From: Ancylobacter sonchi
GTDB lineage: Bacteria > Pseudomonadota > Alphaproteobacteria > Rhizobiales > Xanthobacteraceae
Assembly: GCF_018390695.1 (NCBI RefSeq)
Contig: NZ_JAHBGF010000020.1
Coordinates: forward strand, 620,001-684,000
DNA length: 64,000 bases
Direction: 5' to 3'
Translations under genes and position numbers: made by a program
In this document: positions 16,782 to 25,126 of the stretch, piece after piece
Position numbering within the stretch: position 1 is the first letter of the stretch
Layout of the letters: every line of letters starts with the position of its first letter
Notes under the pieces: model-generated
The model's database searches: none
Told to the model about the DNA's origin: nothing
Seen by the model: only the letters and a program-made list of their open reading frames with translations

Positions 16782-18297
16782 CGGCCGCTTCCTCGACGAA
16801 CACCCGCCCGCCGCGCGCCTTGAGCAGGCTCGGCACCACCAGAGCCGCCCCGAGCGCGAGCACGCTGAGCACCAGGAACAGGATGGCGAGGCCGCTCGAC
16901 ACGAAGATCGAGAGATCGCCGCCGGAAATGGTCATCGACTGGCGGAACGACTGCTCCATCATCCCGCCCAGCACCAGGGCGAGCACCAGCGGCGCGGTCG
17001 GCACGTCGAGCTTGCGGAAGGCATAGCCGAGCAGCCCGAAGCCGAAGACGATGTAGAGGTCGAACACGCTGCCGTTCACCGCGTAGACACCGATGGAGGC
17101 GATGGCGATGACCAGCGGGAACAGGATGCCGGTCGGGATGCGCAGCAGCTGCACGAACAGGAAGATCAGCGGCAGGTTCATCACGAACAGCACGACATTG
17201 CCGACATACATGCTGTTGACGAGGCCCCAGAACACTTCCGGATGCTGGTTGATCAGCAGCGGTCCGGGCTGGATGCCGAGGATGACGAAGGCGCCGAGCA
17301 GCACGGCGGTCGCGCCCGAGCCGGGCAGGCCGAGCGCCAGCAGCGGCACCATCGAGCCGGCGGCGGAGGAGTTGTTGGCCGCCTCCGGCCCGGCGACGCC
17401 CTCGATCATGCCGGTGCCGAACTTCGCCTTGTCCTTCGAGAGTGCCCGTTCCAGGCTGTAGGACAGCATGGTGGAGACGGTGGCGCCGCCGCCGGGCAGC
17501 ACGCCCTTGACGAAGCCGATGGCGGTGCCTCGGATGATCGGGCCGACGGAGCGGCGCCATTCCTCGCGGGTGAGCCACAGCCGGCCCTTGATGCCGATCA
17601 GCTGCGCCGGATTGCGGAAATGGTCCTCCAGGCTGACGAACACCTCGGAGAGCGCGAACAGCCCCACCGCCGCCAGGATGAAGTCGACGCCGTCGAGCAG
17701 TTGCGGGAAGCCGCCGGTGAAGCGCGGCATGCCGCTCTGCAGGTCGATGCCGATGGTGGCGATGACGAGGCCGATGAGCATGGACAAAAGCCCGCGCGCC
17801 ACCGTCCGGCCGCCCAGCGAGGCGGCCGACAGCATCGAGAACACCATCAGGGTGAAATATTCCGGCGGGCCGAATTGCAGCGCGAACTGCGCCAGCGGTC
17901 GCGACAGCGCGCTCAGCAGCACGATGCCGACCGTGCCGGCGATGAAGGAGCCGATGGCGGATACCGCCAGCGCCGCGCCGGCCCGGCCGTTGCGCGCCAT
18001 CTGGTAGCCGTCGAGCGTCGTCATGACCGAGGAGGCTTCGCCCGGCGTGTTGAGCAGGATCGAGGTCGCCGAGCCGCCATACATGGCGCCGTAATAGATC
18101 GCCGCGATCATCATCAGCGCGCTGGTCGGGTCCATGCCGAACACGATCGGGATCAGCAGCGCCATGCCGGCGGAGGGGCCGAGGCCGGGCAGGATGCCGA
18201 CCACGGTGCCGAGCAGGCAGCCGACGACGATGTAGCCGAGATTGTGCGGCTGCAGAGCGACCGTGAGGCCGTGCAGGAAAAGATCGGCGCCGTCCAT
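16774..18297 (-). CDS. tctA: Tripartite tricarboxylate transporter, large permease TctA, 507 aa
   Basis: Inner-membrane permease with about 12 segments. Family signatures include GILPGLGPSAGMALLIPI, the glycine-rich [20 protein letters not shown], and GPEAANNSSAAGSMVPLLAL. It works with TctB and the periplasmic TctC to import di- or tricarboxylates or other organic acids using the ion gradient. Length is normal. It overlaps the TctB stop by one base (TGATG). It is the third gene of the leftward operon, so the imported acid is probably the substrate of the flavoenzymes downstream. Confidence 0.93.
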   Translation of the reverse strand: MDGADLFLHGLTVALQPHNLGYIVVGCLLGTVVGILPGLGPSAGMALLIPIVFGMDPTSALMMIAAIYYGAMYGGSATSILLNTPGEASSVMTTLDGYQMARNGRAGAALAVSAIGSFIAGTVGIVLLSALSRPLAQFALQFGPPEYFTLMVFSMLSAASLGGRTVARGLLSMLIGLVIATIGIDLQSGMPRFTGGFPQLLDGVDFILAAVGLFALSEVFVSLEDHFRNPAQLIGIKGRLWLTREEWRRSVGPIIRGTAIGFVKGVLPGGGATVSTMLSYSLERALSKDKAKFGTGMIEGVAGPEAANNSSAAGSMVPLLALGLPGSGATAVLLGAFVILGIQPGPLLINQHPEVFWGLVNSMYVGNVVLFVMNLPLIFLFVQLLRIPTGILFPLVIAIASIGVYAVNGSVFDLYIVFGFGLLGYAFRKLDVPTAPLVLALVLGGMMEQSFRQSMTISGGDLSIFVSSGLAILFLVLSVLALGAALVVPSLLKARGGRVFVEEAADV

Positions 18298-18821
18298 CAG
18301 CGGAATCCGAACAGGGTGCCGGCCGGCAGGAAGACGTCCAGCAGGTTGTTGAACAGATAGAAGCTCGCTACCGCGAAGATGGGCGCGACGGTGAGGGTGG
18401 TCCGCAGCCGCCGTCCGTCGAACACGTAGATCAGGCCGGCCAGGAACAGGCCGGTGGCGAGCATGTAGCCCAGCGGTCCGAAGGCGAGATAATAGGCCAG
18501 CGTCCAGCCCATCACCCCGGCGGCGATGCGGTAGCGCGGGTCGGCGAGATCGAAGCCGGCGCCGGCGACCGCCGGTTCGTCGCGGAACAGCACCAGCCCC
18601 TCGACCAGCAGCCCGGCGGCGCAGATGAGCAGACCCGCGCCGATCAGGTAGGGAAAGGCGCGCGGCCCCACCGGATCGACCAGTTGCGGGGTCGGCAGCG
18701 CGGCGGTGGCGCGGATATAGCCGATGGCGAAGATCGCGGTGACGGCGGACAAAGCGAGGCTGATCCTGGCCTGCGCCCCGAGCCGGCGGAACAGCGGCAC
18801 CGTCGGCACGCCCAGCGCCAC
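18297..18821 (-). CDS. tctB: Tripartite tricarboxylate transporter, small subunit TctB, 174 aa
   Basis: Four-helix membrane protein of the TctB family, with the early motif DPVGPRAFPYLIG and the final AGTLFGF. The start is uncertain. GTG 18821, five bases after the TctC stop, gives a normal length (174 aa), while an in-frame ATG at 18845 would overlap TctC. It assembles with TctA. Confidence 0.8.
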   Translation of the reverse strand: MALGVPTVPLFRRLGAQARISLALSAVTAIFAIGYIRATAALPTPQLVDPVGPRAFPYLIGAGLLICAAGLLVEGLVLFRDEPAVAGAGFDLADPRYRIAAGVMGWTLAYYLAFGPLGYMLATGLFLAGLIYVFDGRRLRTTLTVAPIFAVASFYLFNNLLDVFLPAGTLFGFR

Positions 18822-18825
18822 GGCG

Positions 18826-19872
18826 CTATTGCTGCTTGGCGACATCGAGGCCGAGCCCGCCATAGATGTCGGCATAGCGCTTGTTCTCATTCTCGAAGAA
18901 CTTCGCCGTGTCGGCACTGTTGAGGTAGCGCGGATTGAGGTCGCTCTTCTTCACTTCCTCCTCCCATGCCGGCGTCTTGACGAGGGCCGCGAAGGTGTCG
19001 TCCCAGAACTTCACCTGCTCCGGCGTCAGGCCCTTGGGCGCGACGATGGCGCGCCAGGCGTAGATGACGGAATCGATGCCGTATTCCTTCCAGGTCGGCA
19101 CATCCGACAGGAAGCCGCCGGCGCGCTCGCGGCTGGCGACGGCGATGGGGCGCAGGTCGCCCGACTGCACGAAGGGCAGCACCGGCTGCGGCGAGGACAC
19201 CACCACGTCGATGCGCCCGCCGAGGGCGGCGGTGATCGCCTCGGCATTACCGTTGGAGAAATTCACCGTCTTCAGCTTGCCGCCCTTGATGTCGACGCCC
19301 ACGCCCTTGGCCAGCGCCAGGGTGGCGATGTGCTGCACGGTGCCGAGGCCGGTGGCGGTGGAGAACACCACCGAGGACGGATCCTGCTTCAGCCGGTCGA
19401 TCAGGTCCTGCGCGGTCTTGATGCTGGACTTCGACGGCACCGAGAACACCACCGTCTCGTCATAGAGCAGGGCGATCGGGGTGAAGTCCTTGTAGGTGAT
19501 CGGGCTGCGGCCGAGCAGGTTGTTGGTGATCAGCGGCGTGTTGACCAGCTGGATGGTCTCGCCCGAGCCGACCTGGCTCGCCGTATAGGTGAGCGCCAGC
19601 GCGTGTCCGCCGCCCGGCTTGTTCACCACGACGCTGGAGGGCGGAATGGTGCCGTCCTTGATCAGCCAGTCGAGGATGAGGCGGGCATTGCGGTTCAGCC
19701 CTTCGCTGGCGGAAACACCGAGCACGATCTCCACCCGCTTCTCCGGCTTCCAACCCTCGGCGGCGGCCGGCACCGCCGAGAACGTCGCCAGGGGCGCCGT
19801 CAGCACGCCAGCGGCAGCCATAAGGCCCATCGCCTGCCGGCCGATCCCCTTCAACGGATTGCGAATGAACAT
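18826..19872 (-). CDS. tctC: Tripartite tricarboxylate transporter receptor TctC (Bug family), 348 aa
   Basis: Periplasmic substrate-binding protein. The signal peptide spans residues 1-38 (hydrophobic core MGLMAAAGVLTAPLATF, cleavage after AAA). The mature part has Bug-family blocks such as VNKPGGGHALALTYTAS, DFTPIALLYDE, a ligand loop FSTATGLGTVQHIA, and WRAIVAPKGLTPEQV. It is the first gene of the leftward operon. Its promoter lies in the 142-bp gap shared with the divergent LysR gene. Confidence 0.92.
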   Translation of the reverse strand: MFIRNPLKGIGRQAMGLMAAAGVLTAPLATFSAVPAAAEGWKPEKRVEIVLGVSASEGLNRNARLILDWLIKDGTIPPSSVVVNKPGGGHALALTYTASQVGSGETIQLVNTPLITNNLLGRSPITYKDFTPIALLYDETVVFSVPSKSSIKTAQDLIDRLKQDPSSVVFSTATGLGTVQHIATLALAKGVGVDIKGGKLKTVNFSNGNAEAITAALGGRIDVVVSSPQPVLPFVQSGDLRPIAVASRERAGGFLSDVPTWKEYGIDSVIYAWRAIVAPKGLTPEQVKFWDDTFAALVKTPAWEEEVKKSDLNPRYLNSADTAKFFENENKRYADIYGGLGLDVAKQQ

Positions 19873-20014
19873 GAAACCTCGCTTGTGGCCGTATCGCCAC
19901 TAATTATCTATCGATTTACAAGAATATTGATCCTATCCATTTTGGCAAATTGATTCTGCGACCAGACACTTTTATAAAATTGATGAATCATTGAAGCAGT
20001 CCGCATCGGAGCCG

Positions 20015-20914
20015 ATGAAACCCCGTCCTTTGGCAGAGCAGCGCCCTGCGGCTCGCGGCAATCTCGACATGGATCTGGTGCGTACCTTCGTCACCGGGGT
20101 GCGGCTCGGCAGCTTCGCGCGCGCGGCCGAGCGGGTGGGGCGCAGCCAGTCGGCGGTGAGCCTGCAAATGCGCCGGCTGGAGCAGCAACTGGGAGTGCGG
20201 CTGTTCCATCGCGAAGGGCGCGGGCTCGGGCTGAGCGACGGTGGACGCACCTTCTTTGCCTATGCCGAGCGCCTGCTCGACCTGAACGACGAGGCGCTGG
20301 AGGCGCTGTCGCCGCGCGAGGAGGCCGGCGAGGTGCGGCTCGGCATTCCGCCCGATCTCGCCGAGACCTGGCTGCCGCAAATGCTGGGGCGGTTCAGCCG
20401 CTCGCATCCCGGCGTGGCCATGGAGGCGCGCGTCGATCGCAATTCCGCGCTGCTCGACGACATTGCCGGCGGCCGTCTCGACATCGCGCTGGTCTGGGAT
20501 CGCAATCCGCCCGCTGCCGAGGCGCCCGGGGAGTTCGTCGCCGAGCTGCCGATTCTCTGGATCGGCCCGGACGGCTCCTCCCAGCCGGAAGAGGGCGCGG
20601 TGCCGCTGGTGGTGATGGGCGAGCCCTGCCTGTTCCGCGCGCATGCGCTGGCGCGGCTGGCGGAGAGCGGCCGGGACTGGCGCATCACCTTCACCAGTTC
20701 GAGCCTCGCCGGCCTGTGGGCGGCGACATCGGCCAGGCTCGGACTGACCATACGCACGCCTTTCGGCCTGCCCAGGGGGCTGGCGCCACTCGCTCACCCG
20801 GACCTGCCGCCGCTCGGCACGGTATGCCTGCGTGCCTGCCTCGCCGAGGCGCCTTCGCCAGCGGTGAAACGCTTCGCCGCCATTCTGACCCAGACCATTC
20901 GCGAAGCGCTTTAG
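20015..20914 (+). CDS. LysR-family transcriptional regulator, 299 aa
   Basis: The N-terminal winged helix-turn-helix (LVRTFVTGVRLGSFARAAER, then GRSQSAVSLQMRRLEQ) is followed by a periplasmic-binding-protein-like effector domain. It is divergent from tctC with a short shared intergenic region, the classic arrangement for a LysR activator of the adjacent operon. The ATG at 20015 is used, though an in-frame TTG at 19991 is possible. No convincing T-N11-A palindrome was picked out in the AT-rich gap. Confidence 0.88.
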   Translation: MKPRPLAEQRPAARGNLDMDLVRTFVTGVRLGSFARAAERVGRSQSAVSLQMRRLEQQLGVRLFHREGRGLGLSDGGRTFFAYAERLLDLNDEALEALSPREEAGEVRLGIPPDLAETWLPQMLGRFSRSHPGVAMEARVDRNSALLDDIAGGRLDIALVWDRNPPAAEAPGEFVAELPILWIGPDGSSQPEEGAVPLVVMGEPCLFRAHALARLAESGRDWRITFTSSSLAGLWAATSARLGLTIRTPFGLPRGLAPLAHPDLPPLGTVCLRACLAEAPSPAVKRFAAILTQTIREAL

Positions 20915-20987
20915 CGCCCGTGCGAATGACCCCATCCACGATGGACCAGCTTTCGAGCTGCTGCCCGCCCGCAGACCGCCGGGCCGC

Positions 20988-21737
20988 TCACGGCATCACG
21001 GTGCCGCAGTTGGGATCGAGGATCTGGCCGGTGAAGGCATCGCCATCGTTGGAGGCGAGAAACACCACCGAGCGGCCGACATCGCGCGGATGGCCCCAGC
21101 GCTTGAGCGGGATCTTCTCGCGTACCGCGTCGGTGTATTCCGGCCCGGCGCGGAAGCGGCCGGTGGCGGTCGGCCCCGGCGCCACGCAATTGACGGTGAT
21201 CTCGGGGGCCAGCGCGAGGGCGAGCGACTTCGACATCGCGATCACCCCCGCCTTGGCCGCCGCATAATGCGGTAGATGCGGATCGCCGATATAGGCCTGC
21301 TCGGAGGCGATGTTGACGATGCGCCCGCCGCCGCGCGCCCGGAGATGGGGGATCGCTGCCTGCGCGAGGAAGAACGGGCCACGCAGGTTCAGGTTCAGCA
21401 TCTCGTCGTAATCCGCCTCGGAGATGTCGAGCAGCGGCTTGTGGCGCGAATAGCCGGCATTGTTCACCAGGAGGTCGAGGCCGCCCAGCGCCGACACCGC
21501 CTCTTCCATGAGACGCCGGCAATCGGCGACCACCGAGACGTCGCCCGCCACCGGAAAGGCACGCCGGCCCATCCGCTCGATCTCGTCGACGACCTCGAGG
21601 CTTTCCTCCGGCCGGTTGAAGTCGGCAACGGCGATATCGGCACCTTCCTCCGCGAGGCAGATGGCGATTGCCCGACCAATGCTCTCGCGGCGTCCGGCGC
21701 CGGTCACCAGCGCGAGCTTTCCCTCAAGCCGTCCCAT
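20988..21737 (-). CDS. SDR-family oxidoreductase, 249 aa
   Basis: NAD(P)-dependent short-chain dehydrogenase with the complete classical motif set: TGAGRRESIGRAI for the dinucleotide, NNAGYS, and the catalytic Ser and YAAAK near residues 140-160. PG in APGPTATGRF follows. The aspartate in VADFNRP after the second strand suggests NAD preference. It is the last gene of the amidohydrolase/decarboxylase-like operon, 21 bp downstream, so it probably oxidises or reduces an alcohol or carbonyl in that route. Confidence 0.92.
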   Translation of the reverse strand: MGRLEGKLALVTGAGRRESIGRAIAICLAEEGADIAVADFNRPEESLEVVDEIERMGRRAFPVAGDVSVVADCRRLMEEAVSALGGLDLLVNNAGYSRHKPLLDISEADYDEMLNLNLRGPFFLAQAAIPHLRARGGGRIVNIASEQAYIGDPHLPHYAAAKAGVIAMSKSLALALAPEITVNCVAPGPTATGRFRAGPEYTDAVREKIPLKRWGHPRDVGRSVVFLASNDGDAFTGQILDPNCGTVMP

Positions 21738-21758
21738 CGATCCGTCCTCCAGAGTGTC

Positions 21759-22529
21759 TTACGGCGCCGTCCCGCCGATCGTCGCCGGCTTCAGGGCGAA
21801 GGGACCGCCCCAGCGGCTCAGTCCGGCGGGGTCCCGGCCCGCCAGCATGAGGCATTTCCACAAAGTGACCGAGATGGAATCCAGAACGGCGATGCCGAGT
21901 TCGCGCTCCAGCGCCGGCGCGATCGCCGAGCCCTTCAGATTGGTGCAGACGATGGCGACGGCATCGCAGCCTTCCCGCGCCACCTCGCGCGCCATGTGGG
22001 CGATCTCGTCCTCGCCGACCTCGCCAAAGGCGAAATTGTCGCTGAGGCCGAGATGGCGCTCCGCCGTGACGGCAAAGCCGGCCGCTTCCCAATTCGCCTG
22101 GATGCGGTCCTGCACGTCGCTACTGTAGGGCGTGACCAGCCCGATGCGGCGGAAACCGCCGAGGCGGAACAGGTCGCGGAAGGCGAGTACCGCCGTGCAG
22201 GCCTCGATGCCGGTGCGCTCCCGGATCGCGGCGCACAGCGCTTCGTCGCGCTCGAAGCCGAGCCAGGCGGCGGAGGTGCCGTTCCAGCCGATGACGTCGA
22301 CCTTGGCGTCGGCCAGCAGATCGGCGGCGGCGAGAATGCCCTCGGGGGCGAACTGGCCGAGGGCGGCCGGCGACAGTCCGATCTCGGTGACGCGAAAGCG
22401 TGAGAAATGCGCGCTCGCATTGTCGAGGTCGGCGAGCATGGCCGAGGTCAGCGGCTCAAGCACGGTGTTGGACGACGGGGTCAGCATGCCGAGCCGTGCG
22501 ACGGCGCCGAGGGGAAGAAATGTTGTCAC
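21759..22529 (-). CDS. Asp/Glu racemase-superfamily protein, arylmalonate-decarboxylase-like active site, 256 aa
   Basis: Maleate-isomerase/AMDase-type fold, starting RLGMLTPSSNTVLEP. Family racemases and isomerases use two cysteines. Here the first position is glycine (G84 in WNGTSAAW) and only the second cysteine is kept (C195 in AIVCTNLKG). Arylmalonate decarboxylase shows the same pattern: a Gly followed by Thr-Ser for the dioxyanion pocket, and a single Cys. The overall sequence is still closer to maleate isomerases, so decarboxylation is inference. It overlaps the amidohydrolase stop (ATGA) and likely acts on its product. Confidence 0.75.
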   Translation of the reverse strand: MTTFLPLGAVARLGMLTPSSNTVLEPLTSAMLADLDNASAHFSRFRVTEIGLSPAALGQFAPEGILAAADLLADAKVDVIGWNGTSAAWLGFERDEALCAAIRERTGIEACTAVLAFRDLFRLGGFRRIGLVTPYSSDVQDRIQANWEAAGFAVTAERHLGLSDNFAFGEVGEDEIAHMAREVAREGCDAVAIVCTNLKGSAIAPALERELGIAVLDSISVTLWKCLMLAGRDPAGLSRWGGPFALKPATIGGTAP

Positions 22530-24028
22530 GACAGTCTCGCTGGGAAGGTCGAAGCATCGATCGGATGGCAGGCGCAGCGCGCCCGGATGCGCCGGAGGGC
22601 GGGCTCCATGCGGGCCACCTCGGCCTCGGCACGGTCATAGAATGGCGCGAGCGAACGGAACTCCTCCCGCGCCTCGGCGAGCAGGGCCGGCTCGTCGAGG
22701 CGGGTCAGCCCTCCCCCACGCATGACGATGGTGCCGTCGACCACGACCATGTCGATGGACTGGCCGCGCTCGGCGTGAACCAGTTGCCGGAGCAGGTCGT
22801 TGGCCGGGGTGAAGCCGACGCCGTCGAGACGGTACAGGACGAGGTCCGCCGTGGCGCCGACCTTGATGGTCCCGAGATCCTCGCTGCGGCCGAGCGCGAC
22901 GGCTCCGCCACGTGTCGCCGCCCGCCAGGCCTCCTCGGCACCGACCCAGTCCTCAGGCTCCTCGCCGCGCAAGCTGTGCAGTGTGGTGGCCAGTCCGACC
23001 GAATTGAGCATGTTGGCGGTATCGGTCGAGGCACAGCCGTCGGTGGCGAGGCTGACATTGACGCCGGCATCGAGGAGAGCCCGCAGGGGGGCGATGCCGG
23101 AACCGAGGCGCAGATTGCTCCACGGATTGTGCTGGACGGTGGCGCCGCTGCGCGCGATCAGCTCGATATCGCGCGGCGTCAGCCATACGCAGTGGATCAG
23201 CGTCGTCTTCGGCCGCAGCAGGCCGATGCGGTCGAGATACTCGACATAGGTGCAGCCGTGCTCCAGCTGTGCGGTGACCACCTGCAGCCGGGTCTCCTGC
23301 ACGTGGATGATCAGCGGCAGGTCGTGGCGGTCGGCGAGGTCGCGGCAGCGCCGCAGGAAGGTTTCCGAGCAGCGCTGCGGCGCCGAGGGTGCGACGACGA
23401 AGCCGACGCGGGAGCGTGCCGGATGCCGCTCTGCCGCCAGTTGCTCGGCCAGCGCGAGCAGGTCCTCGCCGGAGGCGCGCGGCGCGGCGCGCAGCTCGTC
23501 GAGCAGGGCGGGCTCGAATTCCTCCCGCACGAAGGGCAGCGCCTCGAAGAAGGGCTTGTCCATCATGCTCAACCCGACGAGGGCGCGGATGCCTATATCC
23601 TCGTAAGCCTGGTGAACCGCCGCGAGATGCTCGCGGTTCAAGGCCGCCCCGAGATTGAGGTCGTCGACGAGGGTGGTCGCGCCCGACCGCAACGTCTCGA
23701 TGGCGCCGATCAGCGTGCGCAGATAGACCTGCCGCGCGGTGAGCGGGATGGGCTGCGGCGGTCGCACGAAATTCATCCACAGTTCCAGCGGCAGGTTGCG
23801 GAAGCGCCCCTTCTGGAAGTGCTCGTGCGAATGGACGTGGCCATTGATCATGCCGGGGGCGAGCAGCCCACCGCCACCGTCCACGCGGTTGCCGCCATAG
23901 CGGCCGGGATCCAGGCTGCCGGCTGGTCCGATGGCGGTGATACGCCCGGCTTCCACGGCGAGGTCGGCCGGCTCACCGGCGCCGCTATCCCCGAGAATCC
24001 GGCAGTTCTGGATGAGAAACGGGTTCAA
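22526..24028 (-). CDS. Amidohydrolase-superfamily protein (ATZ/TRZ, cytosine-deaminase-like), 500 aa
   Basis: Metal-dependent hydrolase or deaminase. The barrel begins with the metal site NGHVHSHEHF. Further ligands are the His in IIHVQET, the His in LIHCVWL, and the Asp in LATDGCAS. The flanking beta-sandwich carries GTIKVGATADLVLY. The family hydrolyses C-N bonds, such as ring amines or ureides. TTG 24028 is chosen as start because AGGTGG stands at proper spacing. It is the first gene of the leftward operon and divergent from a GntR regulator. Confidence 0.85.
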   Translation of the reverse strand: MNPFLIQNCRILGDSGAGEPADLAVEAGRITAIGPAGSLDPGRYGGNRVDGGGGLLAPGMINGHVHSHEHFQKGRFRNLPLELWMNFVRPPQPIPLTARQVYLRTLIGAIETLRSGATTLVDDLNLGAALNREHLAAVHQAYEDIGIRALVGLSMMDKPFFEALPFVREEFEPALLDELRAAPRASGEDLLALAEQLAAERHPARSRVGFVVAPSAPQRCSETFLRRCRDLADRHDLPLIIHVQETRLQVVTAQLEHGCTYVEYLDRIGLLRPKTTLIHCVWLTPRDIELIARSGATVQHNPWSNLRLGSGIAPLRALLDAGVNVSLATDGCASTDTANMLNSVGLATTLHSLRGEEPEDWVGAEEAWRAATRGGAVALGRSEDLGTIKVGATADLVLYRLDGVGFTPANDLLRQLVHAERGQSIDMVVVDGTIVMRGGGLTRLDEPALLAEAREEFRSLAPFYDRAEAEVARMEPALRRIRARCACHPIDASTFPARLS

Positions 24029-24264
24029 TCGCGGCCACCTGCTGTCCCCAAGAGGCTTAGCTCCGAGGCGTCGCAACTGTCAATATTGAATGCAATCCAT
24101 ATATGTTGAATTCATATGCATGATATTGAATTTTGTTCAAAAATCATGCACGCAAAATCAATAGCATGGAGGCAAATGGCGGGAGTGGTAGACGAAACAA
24201 TGGTAGCATGTATTTTCCTGCCAGAGATTCGAGCAGCCCTTCACCTTCAGAGGTAACTTCGTCG
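24029..24264. promoter_or_regulatory. Divergent promoter region with nested palindromes (amidohydrolase / GntR)
   Basis: AT-rich gap in a GC-rich genome. A long dyad spans 24117-24150: TGCATGAT and ATCATGCA as outer arms, with TTGAA and TTCAA inside them. Separately, the perfect palindrome TCAATATTGA lies at 24080-24089. These are reasonable operator candidates for the adjacent FCD-type GntR protein. The same TCAATATTGA is also found at 51820-51829. Confidence 0.55.
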
Positions 24265-24951
24265 ATGGCCACGCTTCTGAACCGCCGGGATCCGGGACAG
24301 GGGAGCGCTTCCGAACGCTCTCCGCTCCATGATGATGTCGTTGATCAGCTGCGGCAGATGATCATCCGTTGCGAACTCGTTCCGGGCGAGAGGTTTACCG
24401 AGCAGAAGCTGGTCGAGAAGTTCGGCGTTTCGCGCACGCCGCTGCGCGAAGCCTTGAAGATCCTGGCGTCCGAGGGGCTGGTGGAGATGCGCCCGCACCG
24501 GGGCAGCTCGGTGTCGCCCATTTCCCTCGAGGAGATATCCGAGACCTTCGCCGTGCTCGGGACTCTCGAGGAAATGGCCGGTCCCTTGGTCTGCGATCGG
24601 GTCTCGAATGTCGATATCGCAAGGCTCGAGCGCATTAAGGACGAGATGAGCAGCAAGCGCGACGCGACCGATCGCAACAGCTATTTCGAGCTCAACGTCG
24701 CCTTCCATCAGTCGATGATCGCGCTCAGCGGCAATGCGGTGCTGTCCGCTACCTACAACCAGCTGTTCGGCAAGCTGCAGCGCGCCCGCTACCTGGTGAA
24801 CGACGACCAGAACCGCTGGAGCGAGTCCGCGCGCGAGCACTCCTGGATCATGGAAGCGCTGCGCCAGCGCGACGGCGCCGAACTCTCCAAGCGGTTGAGG
24901 GAACACAATTCCCGCACCGCGCAGGCCGTGCTCGACAAGCTGCGCGGCTGA
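24265..24951 (+). CDS. GntR-family (FCD) transcriptional regulator, 228 aa
   Basis: The N-terminal winged helix (HDDVVDQLRQMIIRCELVPG, then KFGVSRTPLREALKILASEG) is followed by an all-helical FCD ligand domain that usually binds an organic acid through a metal. Metal ligands are expected in ELNVAFHQSM and AREHSWIMEAL. ATG 24265 after AGAGG is used, since upstream in-frame ATGs add a low-complexity Ser-rich stretch. It probably represses the divergent amidohydrolase operon through the palindromes in between. Confidence 0.88.
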   Translation: MATLLNRRDPGQGSASERSPLHDDVVDQLRQMIIRCELVPGERFTEQKLVEKFGVSRTPLREALKILASEGLVEMRPHRGSSVSPISLEEISETFAVLGTLEEMAGPLVCDRVSNVDIARLERIKDEMSSKRDATDRNSYFELNVAFHQSMIALSGNAVLSATYNQLFGKLQRARYLVNDDQNRWSESAREHSWIMEALRQRDGAELSKRLREHNSRTAQAVLDKLRG

Positions 24952-24976
24952 CCCGCCGCGCCGGATCGGGCGGTGC

Positions 24977-24992
24977 TGGCATCCTCCTTGCT
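24977..24992 (+). promoter_or_regulatory. Sigma54 (-24/-12) promoter upstream of the hydroxyacid dehydrogenase
   Basis: TGGCAT-N5-TTGCT matches the RpoN consensus TGGCAC-N5-TTGCW at all but one position, including the invariant GG and GC ten bases apart. It lies 134 bp upstream of the ATG at 25127, which implies a leader of about 120 nt. The activator is not identified. Confidence 0.6.
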
Positions 24993-25126
24993 GAGAAGGG
25001 CAGGGCCCAGAGGCGGCGCGCCGGTCGCGTCCGTCCGTGGCTTCCCGCCTGCATCGCCCTGCCTTTTCGGGGCATGCCCCCGAATTCGGTGACGCGAGCG
25101 CCCGTTGCCCGCGCGAAGGACGATCC

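Noticed and set aside
16663-18360. 565-codon open frame on the plus strand
   Set aside because: Antisense of the TctA gene, with biased His/Arg/Glu composition and no domain.
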